Source: Nibribacter ruber
Lineage (GTDB): Bacteria > Bacteroidota > Bacteroidia > Cytophagales > Hymenobacteraceae
NCBI RefSeq assembly: GCF_009913235.1
Contig: NZ_CP047897.1
Coordinates: forward strand, 3,719,001-3,783,000
Reading direction: 5' to 3'
DNA length: 64,000 nucleotides
Both the position numbers and the translations under genes were made by a program. Under the pieces are notes generated by a model. That model saw only the letters and a list, made by a program, of their open reading frames with translations, searched no databases and was not told where the DNA came from. This document shows, one piece after another, positions 25,745 through 35,600 of this stretch (position 1 is its first letter; each line of letters starts with the position of its first letter).

Positions 25745-28072
25745 ATGTCAGAAAAAAAGAAGAAGAAAATACAGCCGCAAAACAAGTACAACAAATGGGT
25801 TAGAAACCTTTGGAAAGTATTTGGCGCAGGCCTTGTGTTGGTAATCCTGTATTTTGTTGCCGTTGATGTTAACTTTCTGTACCTCTTCGGGGAGAGCCCG
25901 GGGTTAGATGAGTTGGAGAACCCGCGTAGCAACGTGCCTTCAGAGATTTATACCGCAGACGGCGTCATGGTGGGCCGTTACTTTAGAGAAAACCGTGACC
26001 CGGTGCCGTTTGACAGCATTGCCCCCATTATGGCCAAAGCCCTCATTGCCACGGAGGATGAACGCTTTTACAAGCACCAGGGCATTGACCCTGTGGGCCT
26101 GCTGGCTGCCATTAAAGACAACCTGTCTGGTGATACCCGAGGGGCTTCTACCATTACCCAGCAGCTGGCCAAGAACCTGTACAAGACGCGTACCAAGAAC
26201 ACCAAGGGCGTACTAGGGTACATTCCGGGCGTGTCTACGCTCATTGCCAAAACCAAGGAGTGGAACACGGCCATCAAGCTGGAGCAGCGCTATACCAAAG
26301 ACGAGATTCTGGGCATGTACCTGAACACCGTGGACTATGGAAGCAATGCCTTCGGGATCAAGGTGGCCGCCAACACGTTCTTTAGTACCACGCCAGACAG
26401 CTTAAAGCCCGAGGAGGCCGCCATGCTGGTAGGCGTCCTGAAGGCACCTACCACGTACAATCCGCGCTTCAACCCCAAAAACGCTCTGGCCCGCCGCAAC
26501 GTGGTTTTAGAGCAGATGGCCAAAAACAAGGTCCTCACCAAGGCCCAGGCAGACTCCTTGAGCCAACTGCCCATTGACCTAAAATACCACGTAGAAGAAC
26601 ACCTGGACGGCGTGCCGGCGTATTACCGCCAAGCGGTGAATGAGTTTGTGCGCAACTGGTCAGAAGAAAAAGGCTTGGATTTTTATTCTGAGGGCCTCAA
26701 GATTTACCTCACCATTGACTCCAGAATGCAGCGCCTGGCAGAAGAAGCCCTTCGGGAAAAGATGAAGAGCCTGCAGCGCCGCTTTGAAAGCCACTGGCGC
26801 GGGCGCAACCCTTGGGTAGATGAGAAAGACCAGGAGATTCCTAACTTCATTGAGACATCCATCAAGCGCACCGCTGTCTACCAGTCTTTGAAAAACAAGC
26901 ACGGCAAGGACACGGCGGCTATCAATAGAGCGTTGAACACCCCGCACAAAATGGAGGTCTTCACCTGGAAGGGCATGAAGGACACTACGCTGAGTTCCAT
27001 GGACTCTTTGCGGTACTACAAGCGGTTCTTACATGCCGGCCTTATGACCATGGACCCGTACACCGGCCACATAAAGGCGTGGGTAGGGGGCATTGACTAT
27101 GAGAACTTCAAATATGATCACGTAAAGCAGGCCAGACGCCAGCCGGGTTCCACGTTTAAGCCGTTTGTGTATGCCGCCGCCATTGACCAGGGCTACTCAC
27201 CTTGTGACAAAATCCAGGATCAGCGGGTGACCATTAAGTACGTGGAGGACGGCAAGAACATGGAGTGGACGCCGCACAACGCAGACTATTCCATCTCTGG
27301 CCGCCAGATGACGCTTCGGCACGCCATGGGCCGCTCTGTGAATACCGTAACCGCGCAGTTGACCGAGGCCATTGGCTGGGACACCGTGCGCAAGTTTGCC
27401 AGAAAACTGGGCATTACCAGTCCGCTGGAGGCCGTGCCGTCCATTGGCCTGGGATCTTCAGACGTGAGCGTGTTTGAGATGGTGAATGCATACAGCACTT
27501 TCATCAACAACGGTTTCCTGAACAAGCCCATCCTGGTTTTGAAAATTGAAGACCGCAACGGCAACCTCATTGAGCAGTTCAACCCACAGCAGAAGCGCGT
27601 GATCAGTGAAGAGACCGCTTTTCTGATGGTACACATGCTCAAAGGCACCATGGAAGAACCCGGCGGAACCTCGCAGGCGCTCTGGGAATATGAGCTCTGG
27701 AAAAAAGGCAACCAGGTAGCAGGGAAGACCGGTACCACCTCCAACCACTCAGACGGCTGGTACATGGGCGTGACTAAGGATTTGGTGACCGGCGTCTGGG
27801 TGGGCGGCGAAGACCGGAGCATTCACTTCCGGACCTCGGCCATGGGCGAAGGTTCCAAGACGGCGCTGCCCATTTTTGGCCGGTTCATGGAGAAAGTGTA
27901 CCAAGACCCTACGCTGGGCATTAAACTGGGGCCGTTTCCTAAACCCACTGTCAAGATCAAGAAGCCTTACAACTGTGTGACAGTGATGCCGCGCAAACCT
28001 AAGGTGGTAGACTCATTGGCGGTAGATTCTCTGCTGCAACAGCTCAACGACAGCATCTCCTCACAGTTCTAA
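25745..28072 (+). CDS. Class A penicillin-binding protein (PBP1A-type)
   Basis: A 775-residue bifunctional peptidoglycan synthase: a Lys-rich cytoplasmic tail, one transmembrane anchor (about 24-46), a GT51 glycosyltransferase domain (EDERFYKHQGID near 102-113 with the catalytic Glu, then GASTITQQLAKN near 133-144) and a transpeptidase domain (active-site GSTFKP near 468-473, SVN near 524-526, KTGTT near 660-664). It polymerises and cross-links murein on the outer face of the inner membrane. Length is normal for Bacteroidota homologs. It follows the amidase gene but has its own candidate promoter. Confidence 0.96.
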   Translation: MSEKKKKKIQPQNKYNKWVRNLWKVFGAGLVLVILYFVAVDVNFLYLFGESPGLDELENPRSNVPSEIYTADGVMVGRYFRENRDPVPFDSIAPIMAKALIATEDERFYKHQGIDPVGLLAAIKDNLSGDTRGASTITQQLAKNLYKTRTKNTKGVLGYIPGVSTLIAKTKEWNTAIKLEQRYTKDEILGMYLNTVDYGSNAFGIKVAANTFFSTTPDSLKPEEAAMLVGVLKAPTTYNPRFNPKNALARRNVVLEQMAKNKVLTKAQADSLSQLPIDLKYHVEEHLDGVPAYYRQAVNEFVRNWSEEKGLDFYSEGLKIYLTIDSRMQRLAEEALREKMKSLQRRFESHWRGRNPWVDEKDQEIPNFIETSIKRTAVYQSLKNKHGKDTAAINRALNTPHKMEVFTWKGMKDTTLSSMDSLRYYKRFLHAGLMTMDPYTGHIKAWVGGIDYENFKYDHVKQARRQPGSTFKPFVYAAAIDQGYSPCDKIQDQRVTIKYVEDGKNMEWTPHNADYSISGRQMTLRHAMGRSVNTVTAQLTEAIGWDTVRKFARKLGITSPLEAVPSIGLGSSDVSVFEMVNAYSTFINNGFLNKPILVLKIEDRNGNLIEQFNPQQKRVISEETAFLMVHMLKGTMEEPGGTSQALWEYELWKKGNQVAGKTGTTSNHSDGWYMGVTKDLVTGVWVGGEDRSIHFRTSAMGEGSKTALPIFGRFMEKVYQDPTLGIKLGPFPKPTVKIKKPYNCVTVMPRKPKVVDSLAVDSLLQQLNDSISSQF

Positions 28073-28090
28073 AGAGAAGAGTACATAACA

Positions 28091-28148
28091 CACCGGTGCC
28101 CGTTTTTGGCCTGATTTCCGGAAATCAGGCCAAAAACGGGCACCGGTG
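28091..28148. repeat. Perfect 58-bp palindrome built on the 38-bp repeat, copy 12
   Basis: The core copy (28101-28138) has symmetric centre TTTCCGGAAA and is extended on both sides by matching flanks (CACCGGTGCC and its complement), giving two 29-base arms with no mismatch and no loop. It lies at the convergent junction of the PBP1A and DUF354 genes. Confidence 0.97.
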
Positions 28149-28170
28149 GTTTTAGCGGGAATTGCCTGCG

Positions 28171-29217
28171 TCAGGTGGCGGAGGTTTCGTATTTGAGAAC
28201 CTCGTTGACCATGAATTCTGTGGTGTCAATGCAGTCCCCTAAGAGGCGGTCTCTGAGCTGGCCGTACTTGGTTTTGCCGCCTCCGTCCTGTATGATTTCC
28301 AGACCTCTTTCTATGGCTTTCTCCTGGTCCTGGGGGCTTTCCGTGAAGTAAGACACCAAGCCGTATTTCTCACCTTGTTCATCTGTGTAGCCCAGGCGGT
28401 TGCTGTTGATGAAGATGGCCGGCGTACCCAGCACCGCCGCCTCAGACGCCATGGTGCCGCTTTCTCCAAACAGGAGGGAGCAGTAATAGAGCGCGTCATG
28501 CATCTTGTGGAACGGGATCTTGATTCTCAAGGACTCCAAATCTTCTGGCAAGGCGCCTTCTGAGGAGATGAAGACCCTGGCGTGTTTGGACAGTTCCTTT
28601 ACTGCCCGGCGCTTGTTCTCCAGGCTCATGCCGTTATGGCCAAAATCATGCGCCGCCGCCCAGGACACAAACCGCACTATCACAAATTTTTCCTCTGGAG
28701 CAACGCCCAGAATGTCCAGGATGCCGGGGTCTGGCTTATAGTAATTGGGGTGCAGGTAGGCCAGCTCCATGTAACTTTTGAAGCGGTGCTGCTTCTGACC
28801 CAAATCTATGGTGTAACAAGAAGGCGTAAAGATTTTTGTGGCATAGGGTACGGTTAGTTTATGATGCAGCTTGGCGTGCTCAGAGTCGCTGAAGACCAAA
28901 GTGGGTTTGTTAATGAATTTGGCCACCTGTGAGGGGTAGGGGTGCAGGAAGTTGAGAAACACGTCTGGCTTGAATTTTTTGGCAATCTGCCAGATTTTAA
29001 GGTCGGCGTAGATAAGGTACAGGAACTTGCCAATTTTGCCGTTCTGTCCCTTGCCTCGGTTGATGTAGGGGATGTCATAGAGCTGCAGCAGGTTGTGCTC
29101 AATCTCCTTGTTTCTGGACACGAATAAAATTTCATGGTTCTTCTGCGTCATGATCCTGTAGAAGTTTCTGAAGTAGTGCACATGCGCAGGATGGTTGATG
29201 TCTATAAGTATTTTCAT
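28171..29217 (-). CDS. DUF354 family protein (glycosyltransferase-like)
   Basis: A 348-residue protein from the ATG at 29215-29217; an upstream in-frame ATG lacks family-like sequence. MKILIDINHPAHVHYFRNF at the N-terminus and SESGT-like GESGTMASEAAVLGTP (near 275-290) match DUF354 proteins, which have a two-domain GT-B-like fold and occur in polysaccharide loci of bacteria and archaea. It is the last gene of the minus-strand EPS cluster and ends at the strong palindrome. Probable role is transfer or modification of a sugar; donor and acceptor unknown. Confidence 0.87.
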   Translation of the reverse strand: MKILIDINHPAHVHYFRNFYRIMTQKNHEILFVSRNKEIEHNLLQLYDIPYINRGKGQNGKIGKFLYLIYADLKIWQIAKKFKPDVFLNFLHPYPSQVAKFINKPTLVFSDSEHAKLHHKLTVPYATKIFTPSCYTIDLGQKQHRFKSYMELAYLHPNYYKPDPGILDILGVAPEEKFVIVRFVSWAAAHDFGHNGMSLENKRRAVKELSKHARVFISSEGALPEDLESLRIKIPFHKMHDALYYCSLLFGESGTMASEAAVLGTPAIFINSNRLGYTDEQGEKYGLVSYFTESPQDQEKAIERGLEIIQDGGGKTKYGQLRDRLLGDCIDTTEFMVNEVLKYETSAT

Positions 29218-29351
29218 ACAAGAAAGCTTTATGATAGGAAGGCAGTGGGGTACGTAGCATGCAGATAGCAAACCGGCCTGAACCCGGGCGCTAGTGGGAA
29301 GAATATAGGGAAAGGGCCTTTCAGCTGTCTTGGCGGGCAGGCCCGTTTCTG

Positions 29352-30392
29352 TTAGGTAATGCCCACCTGTTGCCTTTCTAGCGGGGCTGCATACTGTGTT
29401 TTTGTGGCAGGGCTGTTGAGCGGATGAGTGGCTTGTTTGTAAATGTCTACTATGCGGTTGGCCACGGTGTCTGCGTCCAGGCCCAGATCTTTTATGCGTT
29501 GAGCACCGTTGGTTCGGCCATGTTCCTCTGCAAACGCCAGAGAAAGCTTTAATTTTTCGGCGAAGTTCTGGGGTTGGAAGGAAGCGGTATAGCAGCCGGG
29601 CGTGTTACCCAGCACCCATTTGGCATCGCCCATGTCTGTAGATACAATGGGGCAGTTGCAGGCCATGGCTTCTTTGATCACGTTGGGTGAGCCTTCCATC
29701 AAAGACGGTACCACCAGCACGTCTACCGCATTCAGGTATTTGGGAATCTGGTCATGCGTAACCGGGAACGGGTTGATCAGTTCCACGTCATTGCGGTGCA
29801 GGCTGTCTACCGCCTGTTTGGCCAGCACGTAGTTTTTTCTAACGTTGGTTTTATTGCCCAGAAACAGCACCAGCTTCTTGTCCTGGGGTAGGCCCAACTC
29901 TGTCCGGTAATCTTGGGTAGATGGTTTAAATTTCTCTTTGTTAATGCCATTGGGCACTATGTAGGACTTGTTCTTTAAAAACACATACTGTTCAATGTTG
30001 GCAGACTTGGAGATGATGTACTTGGTGAACGGTTGTATGAGGTAAGTGAGCAGCGTAAAGTAGCGGCTGCTGAATTTCACCTTGTTCACACCAATGTATT
30101 CACCGTAGGCATCACTCCCCATCAAGGACAAGACCACCGGGGTTTTATTGGCGCCCAACACCGCCGACCACCCAGACAAGGTGAAATGGGCATGAATGAG
30201 GTCATACTGGTGAGTTTTTAAATGCTTTCTCAGCTGCAGGCCCGCCTTCACATAGCCCGGAAGGCCTTTGCCCACAATAGGGTAATAGTCTACCTGTATG
30301 CCGCGCCTTACCAGAGAATCTCCCTGCTCTTTAATGAAAGGTACCACCTCAAAGTTTTTACTGTTTCCACTGCACACAAAAAGTACTTTCAT
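29352..30392 (-). CDS. Glycosyltransferase family 4 protein
   Basis: A 346-residue GT-B glycosyltransferase. The N-terminal half (MKVLFVCSGNSKNFEVVPF) is the acceptor domain; the C-terminal half has the GT4 nucleotide-sugar site with VLVVPSLMEGSPNVIKEAMA (near 230-249) containing the EX7E-type Glu pair. It should add a sugar to the lipid-linked EPS repeat unit on the cytoplasmic face. It follows the polymerase-like gene by 50 bases and precedes the DUF354 gene by 134 bases, on the same strand. Confidence 0.93.
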   Translation of the reverse strand: MKVLFVCSGNSKNFEVVPFIKEQGDSLVRRGIQVDYYPIVGKGLPGYVKAGLQLRKHLKTHQYDLIHAHFTLSGWSAVLGANKTPVVLSLMGSDAYGEYIGVNKVKFSSRYFTLLTYLIQPFTKYIISKSANIEQYVFLKNKSYIVPNGINKEKFKPSTQDYRTELGLPQDKKLVLFLGNKTNVRKNYVLAKQAVDSLHRNDVELINPFPVTHDQIPKYLNAVDVLVVPSLMEGSPNVIKEAMACNCPIVSTDMGDAKWVLGNTPGCYTASFQPQNFAEKLKLSLAFAEEHGRTNGAQRIKDLGLDADTVANRIVDIYKQATHPLNSPATKTQYAAPLERQQVGIT

Positions 30393-30442
30393 AGTTCTTG
30401 ATTTTAGGGGGTTGGCAATAGGGTTACATTTGGGTATTAGGT

Positions 30443-31717
30443 TTAATGAAAAGTTAAAGTAGTAGGGCTGCTCTCTTCAATGGTGATGTGTGAGAGCTCT
30501 GGTTTGCTTACCGCGGCTCTGCTATGCTTCACAGCCGTCAACAGCATGAGCAAAAACGGCGCAAAGGTGAGGGTGCCAATGAATCTGCCTGGCAGGATGA
30601 CCACCAGCAGCATGACCAACAGCGGATAGTACAGCTTACGGTGGGCAGGTAAAATAACGCCGTTGTTTCTGATGAAGTACTGGATGAGGAGGCCCGCAAA
30701 CATGAGCAATCCCACCAACCCCGTGCTGAAGAACAACATGTTCAGGTCACTGTGAATAGGCCGGTCATGGCCGAAGTACTTAATCCCGAACTCCCGGGTG
30801 TCAAAGAGCTGTACGCCAAAGAAAATCTGCAGGGGCCTGTCTTTCTTCTGGTGGTAGTCCATGATGTACATGGTCTCCAGCACACGGCCTTCTTCTTCAT
30901 ATGTGTCCAGGTCCTGAATGCGGTCTCGTTTCTCCAACTGCGCCGTCAGCCGGGCTTCATACAGCGGGTAAGAAACCACCAGCGCCACCACCAGCACGCA
31001 GAACAGGGCCACCAACTTGAACAGCATCTGGCGGTTGAAATAGGCATACACTACCAGGGCCAGAAACAACATGCCCAGCGCCGTCCTTCTGGTGTTGATG
31101 AGCAGAATACACATGTTCATCAAGATGAAAAGGGCATCTGTGGCTTTAAGAAGCGCGGTTTTGTTTTTGTTGGTGATGATGTAATGAATGGCCAGAAACA
31201 CCACAATGGGTACAATGTACATTCTGGAGGTGACCAGAAACCCCGTGGAAAAAGCATCTGTATATGACTCCCCAAACCCGAATTTATTGGCAAGGATGAT
31301 GTACACCGGCAGCATAATGAGGAGCGCCCGGTTGTAAGGTTCAAACTCCTGAATGAAGTTACCCTGCGTGGCCACGTGCTTGCCAATAGGAATCATGAGC
31401 AGCGTAATCATGACGGCCATTGTCATTCTGGACGTGATGATGATGTCTCCAGCGTTCACCATCCAGAGCACCACCAGGTAGCAGAACAGAAAAAACAGGA
31501 ACATGTCTGATTTCTTGAGTACATGGTGCTTGGCAATGTAAATGGCCATGAGCGTGAGTGGTACCAGGTACCGGACGGCTGCATAGATCTTGTCATCTTT
31601 GTAAAAGCCATCCAGCATGTCAAACATCACAAAGAAGACCATCAGCGCATAGACAAACACCTTGGTGCTGTAAAAGAAGCTGGCAATGAGCAGGGCGCAT
31701 AATAAGAATAAAGCCAT
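30443..31717 (-). CDS. O-antigen polymerase/ligase-like membrane protein (Wzy-type)
   Basis: A 424-residue polytopic protein with about ten to twelve hydrophobic segments and one longer soluble loop (about 265-310) containing HxxxxxR-type charged residues before GHDRPIHSDLNMLFFSTG. This loop and the overall topology match the O-antigen ligase/polymerase superfamily (Wzy_C). In this locus the expected job is periplasmic polymerisation of the EPS repeat units delivered by the flippase. It starts 10 bases after the P-loop kinase-like gene, so the two are cotranscribed. Confidence 0.85.
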   Translation of the reverse strand: MALFLLCALLIASFFYSTKVFVYALMVFFVMFDMLDGFYKDDKIYAAVRYLVPLTLMAIYIAKHHVLKKSDMFLFFLFCYLVVLWMVNAGDIIITSRMTMAVMITLLMIPIGKHVATQGNFIQEFEPYNRALLIMLPVYIILANKFGFGESYTDAFSTGFLVTSRMYIVPIVVFLAIHYIITNKNKTALLKATDALFILMNMCILLINTRRTALGMLFLALVVYAYFNRQMLFKLVALFCVLVVALVVSYPLYEARLTAQLEKRDRIQDLDTYEEEGRVLETMYIMDYHQKKDRPLQIFFGVQLFDTREFGIKYFGHDRPIHSDLNMLFFSTGLVGLLMFAGLLIQYFIRNNGVILPAHRKLYYPLLVMLLVVILPGRFIGTLTFAPFLLMLLTAVKHSRAAVSKPELSHITIEESSPTTLTFH

Positions 31718-31727
31718 AGCGCAGGGG

Positions 31728-32492
31728 TTAAAGGGAAAGATGCCGTAGAAACCGGGTCGCGTTTTCCTCTGGGGTGCTCTTGGTAGAAATCACATACTTG
31801 ACCGGGCAGGGCGAATGCAGGTACAGGTTGTACAGATAGGTATTGTACTGCTTAAGCTTGCGCAGCCGGCGTTGGGGGTCCATGCGGTCAAACCGGCTCA
31901 GTTTGCTAGTGCGGTTGGTAATGCGCACAGAGGCGGTCTCCATGTCAATGTCAAAGTAAAGCACCTGGTCTGTCTGGAGGTAGAACCGGTGCAACTGCTT
32001 CTCTATCTTGTTGTAAGACTTGAGCCGGAAGATGGTAGCCGACCATAGTTCCTGAATCATCCACTGCTCCAGTAGCACAAAGTCTACTTTTTTGGTTTTG
32101 ATGTGCTGGTGCAGCACGGTGTCAAACACGGCAATTCTCACATACCGCAAAATAGAGTTGAGGCTGAAGATCTTGTTCAGGGCCAGCGTGAAGGCATATA
32201 CCACCAGAGTGGGCAGGTGCTTAAAGACCGTTTTAAGAATGAGGAGCGTGCGTTGCGTCTGGCTTATCTTCTTCACATGGTCCTTGATCTCCTTCAAGGT
32301 TAACACTTGGTAGCCTTGTTGGCGCAGAACAGCGGTGTAACAATAGCAATTAGAGGTTTTGCCCGCCCCCGGGGGACCGACGAACTCAATCACCGTTGCT
32401 TTTTGCGTAGGATGCGCCAATGCCATAAATGCTGCTTCCTGTCTGGTCTCCTGCTGTACCTCCATAATCTGCCAAACGTTTTCGTGCTTCAC
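31728..32492 (-). CDS. P-loop kinase-like protein in EPS locus
   Basis: A 254-residue protein with a clear Walker A motif GPPGAGKTS (near residues 38-46) after a beta strand (ATVIEFV). A thymidylate-kinase-like lid may be present in the segment ending SRFDRM near residue 205, preceded by VLYFDIDMETASVRI. I infer a small-molecule or sugar kinase-type fold; the substrate is unknown. It sits between the flippase-kinase fusion and the polymerase gene, so the locus encodes two different P-loop kinase-like domains. A repeat copy lies in its upstream gap. Confidence 0.7.
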   Translation of the reverse strand: MKHENVWQIMEVQQETRQEAAFMALAHPTQKATVIEFVGPPGAGKTSNCYCYTAVLRQQGYQVLTLKEIKDHVKKISQTQRTLLILKTVFKHLPTLVVYAFTLALNKIFSLNSILRYVRIAVFDTVLHQHIKTKKVDFVLLEQWMIQELWSATIFRLKSYNKIEKQLHRFYLQTDQVLYFDIDMETASVRITNRTSKLSRFDRMDPQRRLRKLKQYNTYLYNLYLHSPCPVKYVISTKSTPEENATRFLRHLSL

Positions 32493-32535
32493 TTTGGGTA
32501 ATCCACCCCATGGTGGACTCTGGTTGATCAGGCTC

Positions 32536-32572
32536 CGTTTTTGGGCATATTTCCTGGAAACAGGCCAAAACG
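32536..32572. repeat. 38-bp intergenic palindrome, copy 13
   Basis: A 37-base copy (one A lost from the right arm) between the flippase-fusion and P-loop kinase genes, both on the minus strand. It is one of only two copies inside the EPS synthesis genes. Confidence 0.88.
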
Positions 32573-32630
32573 GAGGCTCTCTGGTGGTTGTCTTTCTTTT
32601 TTCTTCTGGGCGGCTTTTGCTTAGCGTGCG

Positions 32631-35600
32631 TTAATGATAGGCCTGCCAAATCTCTTTCTTCACCGTGGACAGTACCTGGTCCAGAGGCTGCGTGGCGTCT
32701 ACCGTAATCACCTTGCAGGTGTCTTTGAACTGAAGGCTCTTAAAGCCCGCAATCTTCGCCTCCAGAGTGGCCAGCAGGGTTTCGCCGGGCTTGCGGGCTT
32801 CCACCACTTCTGCCTCGGCAATCAGTTTAAAGATGACGTCTGGCGGAGTGCTTTCTGCCTTGGCGTAAATGTTGGCCTCCATCTTGGACAGCATCCTGAA
32901 CACCGGGTTTTTAGAATCTGCCAAATGGTGCAGCAGGGGGCCGTCATTGTAACCCATGATCTGGTTCTGCGGGTACCGGTCACAAATGATGAGCATACCC
33001 TTCTCTTTGGCCACCTGCATCCATTGCAGGTTTCGTCGCTTTTCATTGGCCACCATCAGGGCGTTGATGCAGCGGTAGACTTCGGCCAGGGTACCTTTTT
33101 TGCGAGGCGTGGTGAGGGCTATCTTCTTCCCTGAAGCAGATTTTTTAGGAGCATGCAGAAATGCCCCTTTTGCCCGGGTGAGCATTTTTCTGGGCCAGGA
33201 GACTTTCCCGTCGCCGCGACCGTAATAGATTCTGTATACGTCTAGTTTCTTCTGAAAGGTGTCTCTGAGGTTGGCTGTTACGGTAGATTTTCCAGAGCCG
33301 TCTGCGCCTATCACGGCTATTACCATGCCTCCGCGCGGGTTCACCCGCTGGCTGATGATGGGCCGGTTGAGCAACTGCGCGAATTTTCTGGAGAACTTGA
33401 CGGTGATTTCTCTGTACCAACGCACCAAAGACGCCGTGACAGGCGAGTACAGCCGGGCACTTTCAAACTCCTTTCTCACCAGAAATGACAGTTTTAGCAG
33501 CTGTTTCTTGGTGAACCCGCCGTTCATGATTTGGAGCATGGGTCCGTATTCCTTGAACATGGCAGCCAAAAAGGCCTCCATCTCCAAGGAGGTGGTTCTT
33601 TCCTTCAGCCATCTGTATTCTTTGAGTACGTTCTCTGAATATTGGGTCTTTCCCAGAAAGCCCATCATCAGGACATCGCGGTTTCTGAGTTTGAGGGCCT
33701 CTCTTATGTACAGCAGAATGAGTTCAATGGCAGGGTCTGAACGGTAGATGCCAAAGGTCTCATCATACACCCTGGTGTTCAGGATATTGTCTTCTATCTG
33801 CAGCTGGTAGCCTTTTAAATAGGTTTCGCCCATGGTGAGCCTGAAATGAGCGTGCACGTGAATCACCTTGCCCGAGGCTACGTCCAGGGCAATATAGTCT
33901 TCTATGTCTTTGTACTGCTTCTCTTTGATGGACTTGAAATTTTTGAACCCCAGGTCTGCCAGTACCAGCTCCAACTGCTCTTTCTGGCCGTGGTGAAAAA
34001 GAATGTCTAGGTCAGTGTCTCCTGTCATGGAGGCGTCCAGGTGCTCATTGCTTTTCCAGTGGCAATAGACAATGTTCTGCTGGTGCAGAGCGGTCAGCAG
34101 CTGCTGTATGGTGGGTAGCGGGACTACGGCACAGGTGGTGTCTGGTTGAGTAGAAGAGGACATAGCAGTAGAAGCGTTGGGTACAACAATCTGGTCTGGG
34201 GCGGTTTTCCCATTCTTGGGGACTTTCCCAGACTTTTTAAATTTCTTGACGATGAGGTGGTGGAACAGCTCTTTTAAATCATTTCTGATGAGGTAGTTGT
34301 GAAAGAAACGAAGCATTAGATAGAGCTGCGCGGCTAGGCCAGTGCCCACCAGTGTCAGCCTCAACGCGGGGTGCAAGTCATAGCTTCTGCACAAAGTAGT
34401 GAGCAGGTAGCAGCCAAGGCCCATGGGGATCATCAGCAAAAAACCTTCCTGATGCACTTTTAGGATGCTTGCCCAACTAATGCCCGCCAACCGCGTGCTG
34501 AGTTGCGCCATCATGAAGAAGTTAGCGGTCAGGGCAACGGCAATGCCGGTGGCCACTCCGTATAACCCCCAGTAGTGGCCAATGATGGCACCAATGAACA
34601 CCAGGCCGGCGTAGATGATCTGTCGCCAAGCCCGTTGGTACACGGCACCCGTGGCTCTGGCCAGGGTATCACTAAGTTTATAGCTCATTCTAAACAGAAG
34701 ACTGCAGGCCAGAATCTGAAAAGGCAGAATTACCTCTACCCACTTGCGGCCCAGCAGCGTGAGGACAATCTCCGGCGCCAAAAGCACCAATACCACGCTC
34801 AGGGGCATGGCCAACAGCGCAATCATGCTCACGCCGGTAAGAAAGGCCTTGCCAATTTTCTGGGTGTCTCCCTGCACTTTTGCCATGGCCGGGAAAAGTG
34901 CCTTATCCAAGGCATTCCCAAACAAGCTGGCAGGCATGACCATGAATTGATAGGCTCTGCCGTATATCCCTAGCGCTACGGGGCCCAAGGTGCGGCCAAT
35001 GACCAGGTTGTCGCCTTGGGTGGCTAAAAAATTGCCAATGCGGCCCATGGTCATGCCACCGCCAAAGTAAATGAGTTCTCTAAAAGCGTCCTTGTCAAAC
35101 CCCAACCGTTTAGGGAAAGGCTGCAGTCTAAGCAGGAGCAGAGCGTTGATGACCGCCTGACTGATATTAGCGGCTACCAGAGCCCAGACGCCCCAGCCCA
35201 TCTTGCCCAGCACAATGCCCACCGCTCCGTAGCCCACGGCGTAGGAAGCCAGTTCAATCATGGCGCTGGTCTTGAACTGCATGTTGCGCTGCAGAAGTGC
35301 CTGCCCAATCAAGGTGAAGGAATCTACCAGAAACACCAGTGAAATAGCCCTGATCACCGGCACGAGGCCCTCCATCTTGAAGAAAAGGGCGATTAAGGGT
35401 GCGCCCAACAGCAGCATACTGGAAAACAAGAGACCCATTAGAATGGAAAGCGTGAACCCGGTGGTCAGGTGTCGTTCTTCCAGCTCCGGGCGCTGCACAA
35501 TGGCTGGGCCTACGCCCATCTGGGTGAACATTTTAGAAAGCTCCAGAATCACCAGGGCCAGCCCCATGACCCCAAACTCCTTGGGACTTACCAACCTGGC

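Noticed and set aside
28091-28148. The perfect palindrome as the end of an insertion sequence
   Set aside because: No transposase, no target-site duplication and no second end were found nearby; it is an extended copy of the local repeat.
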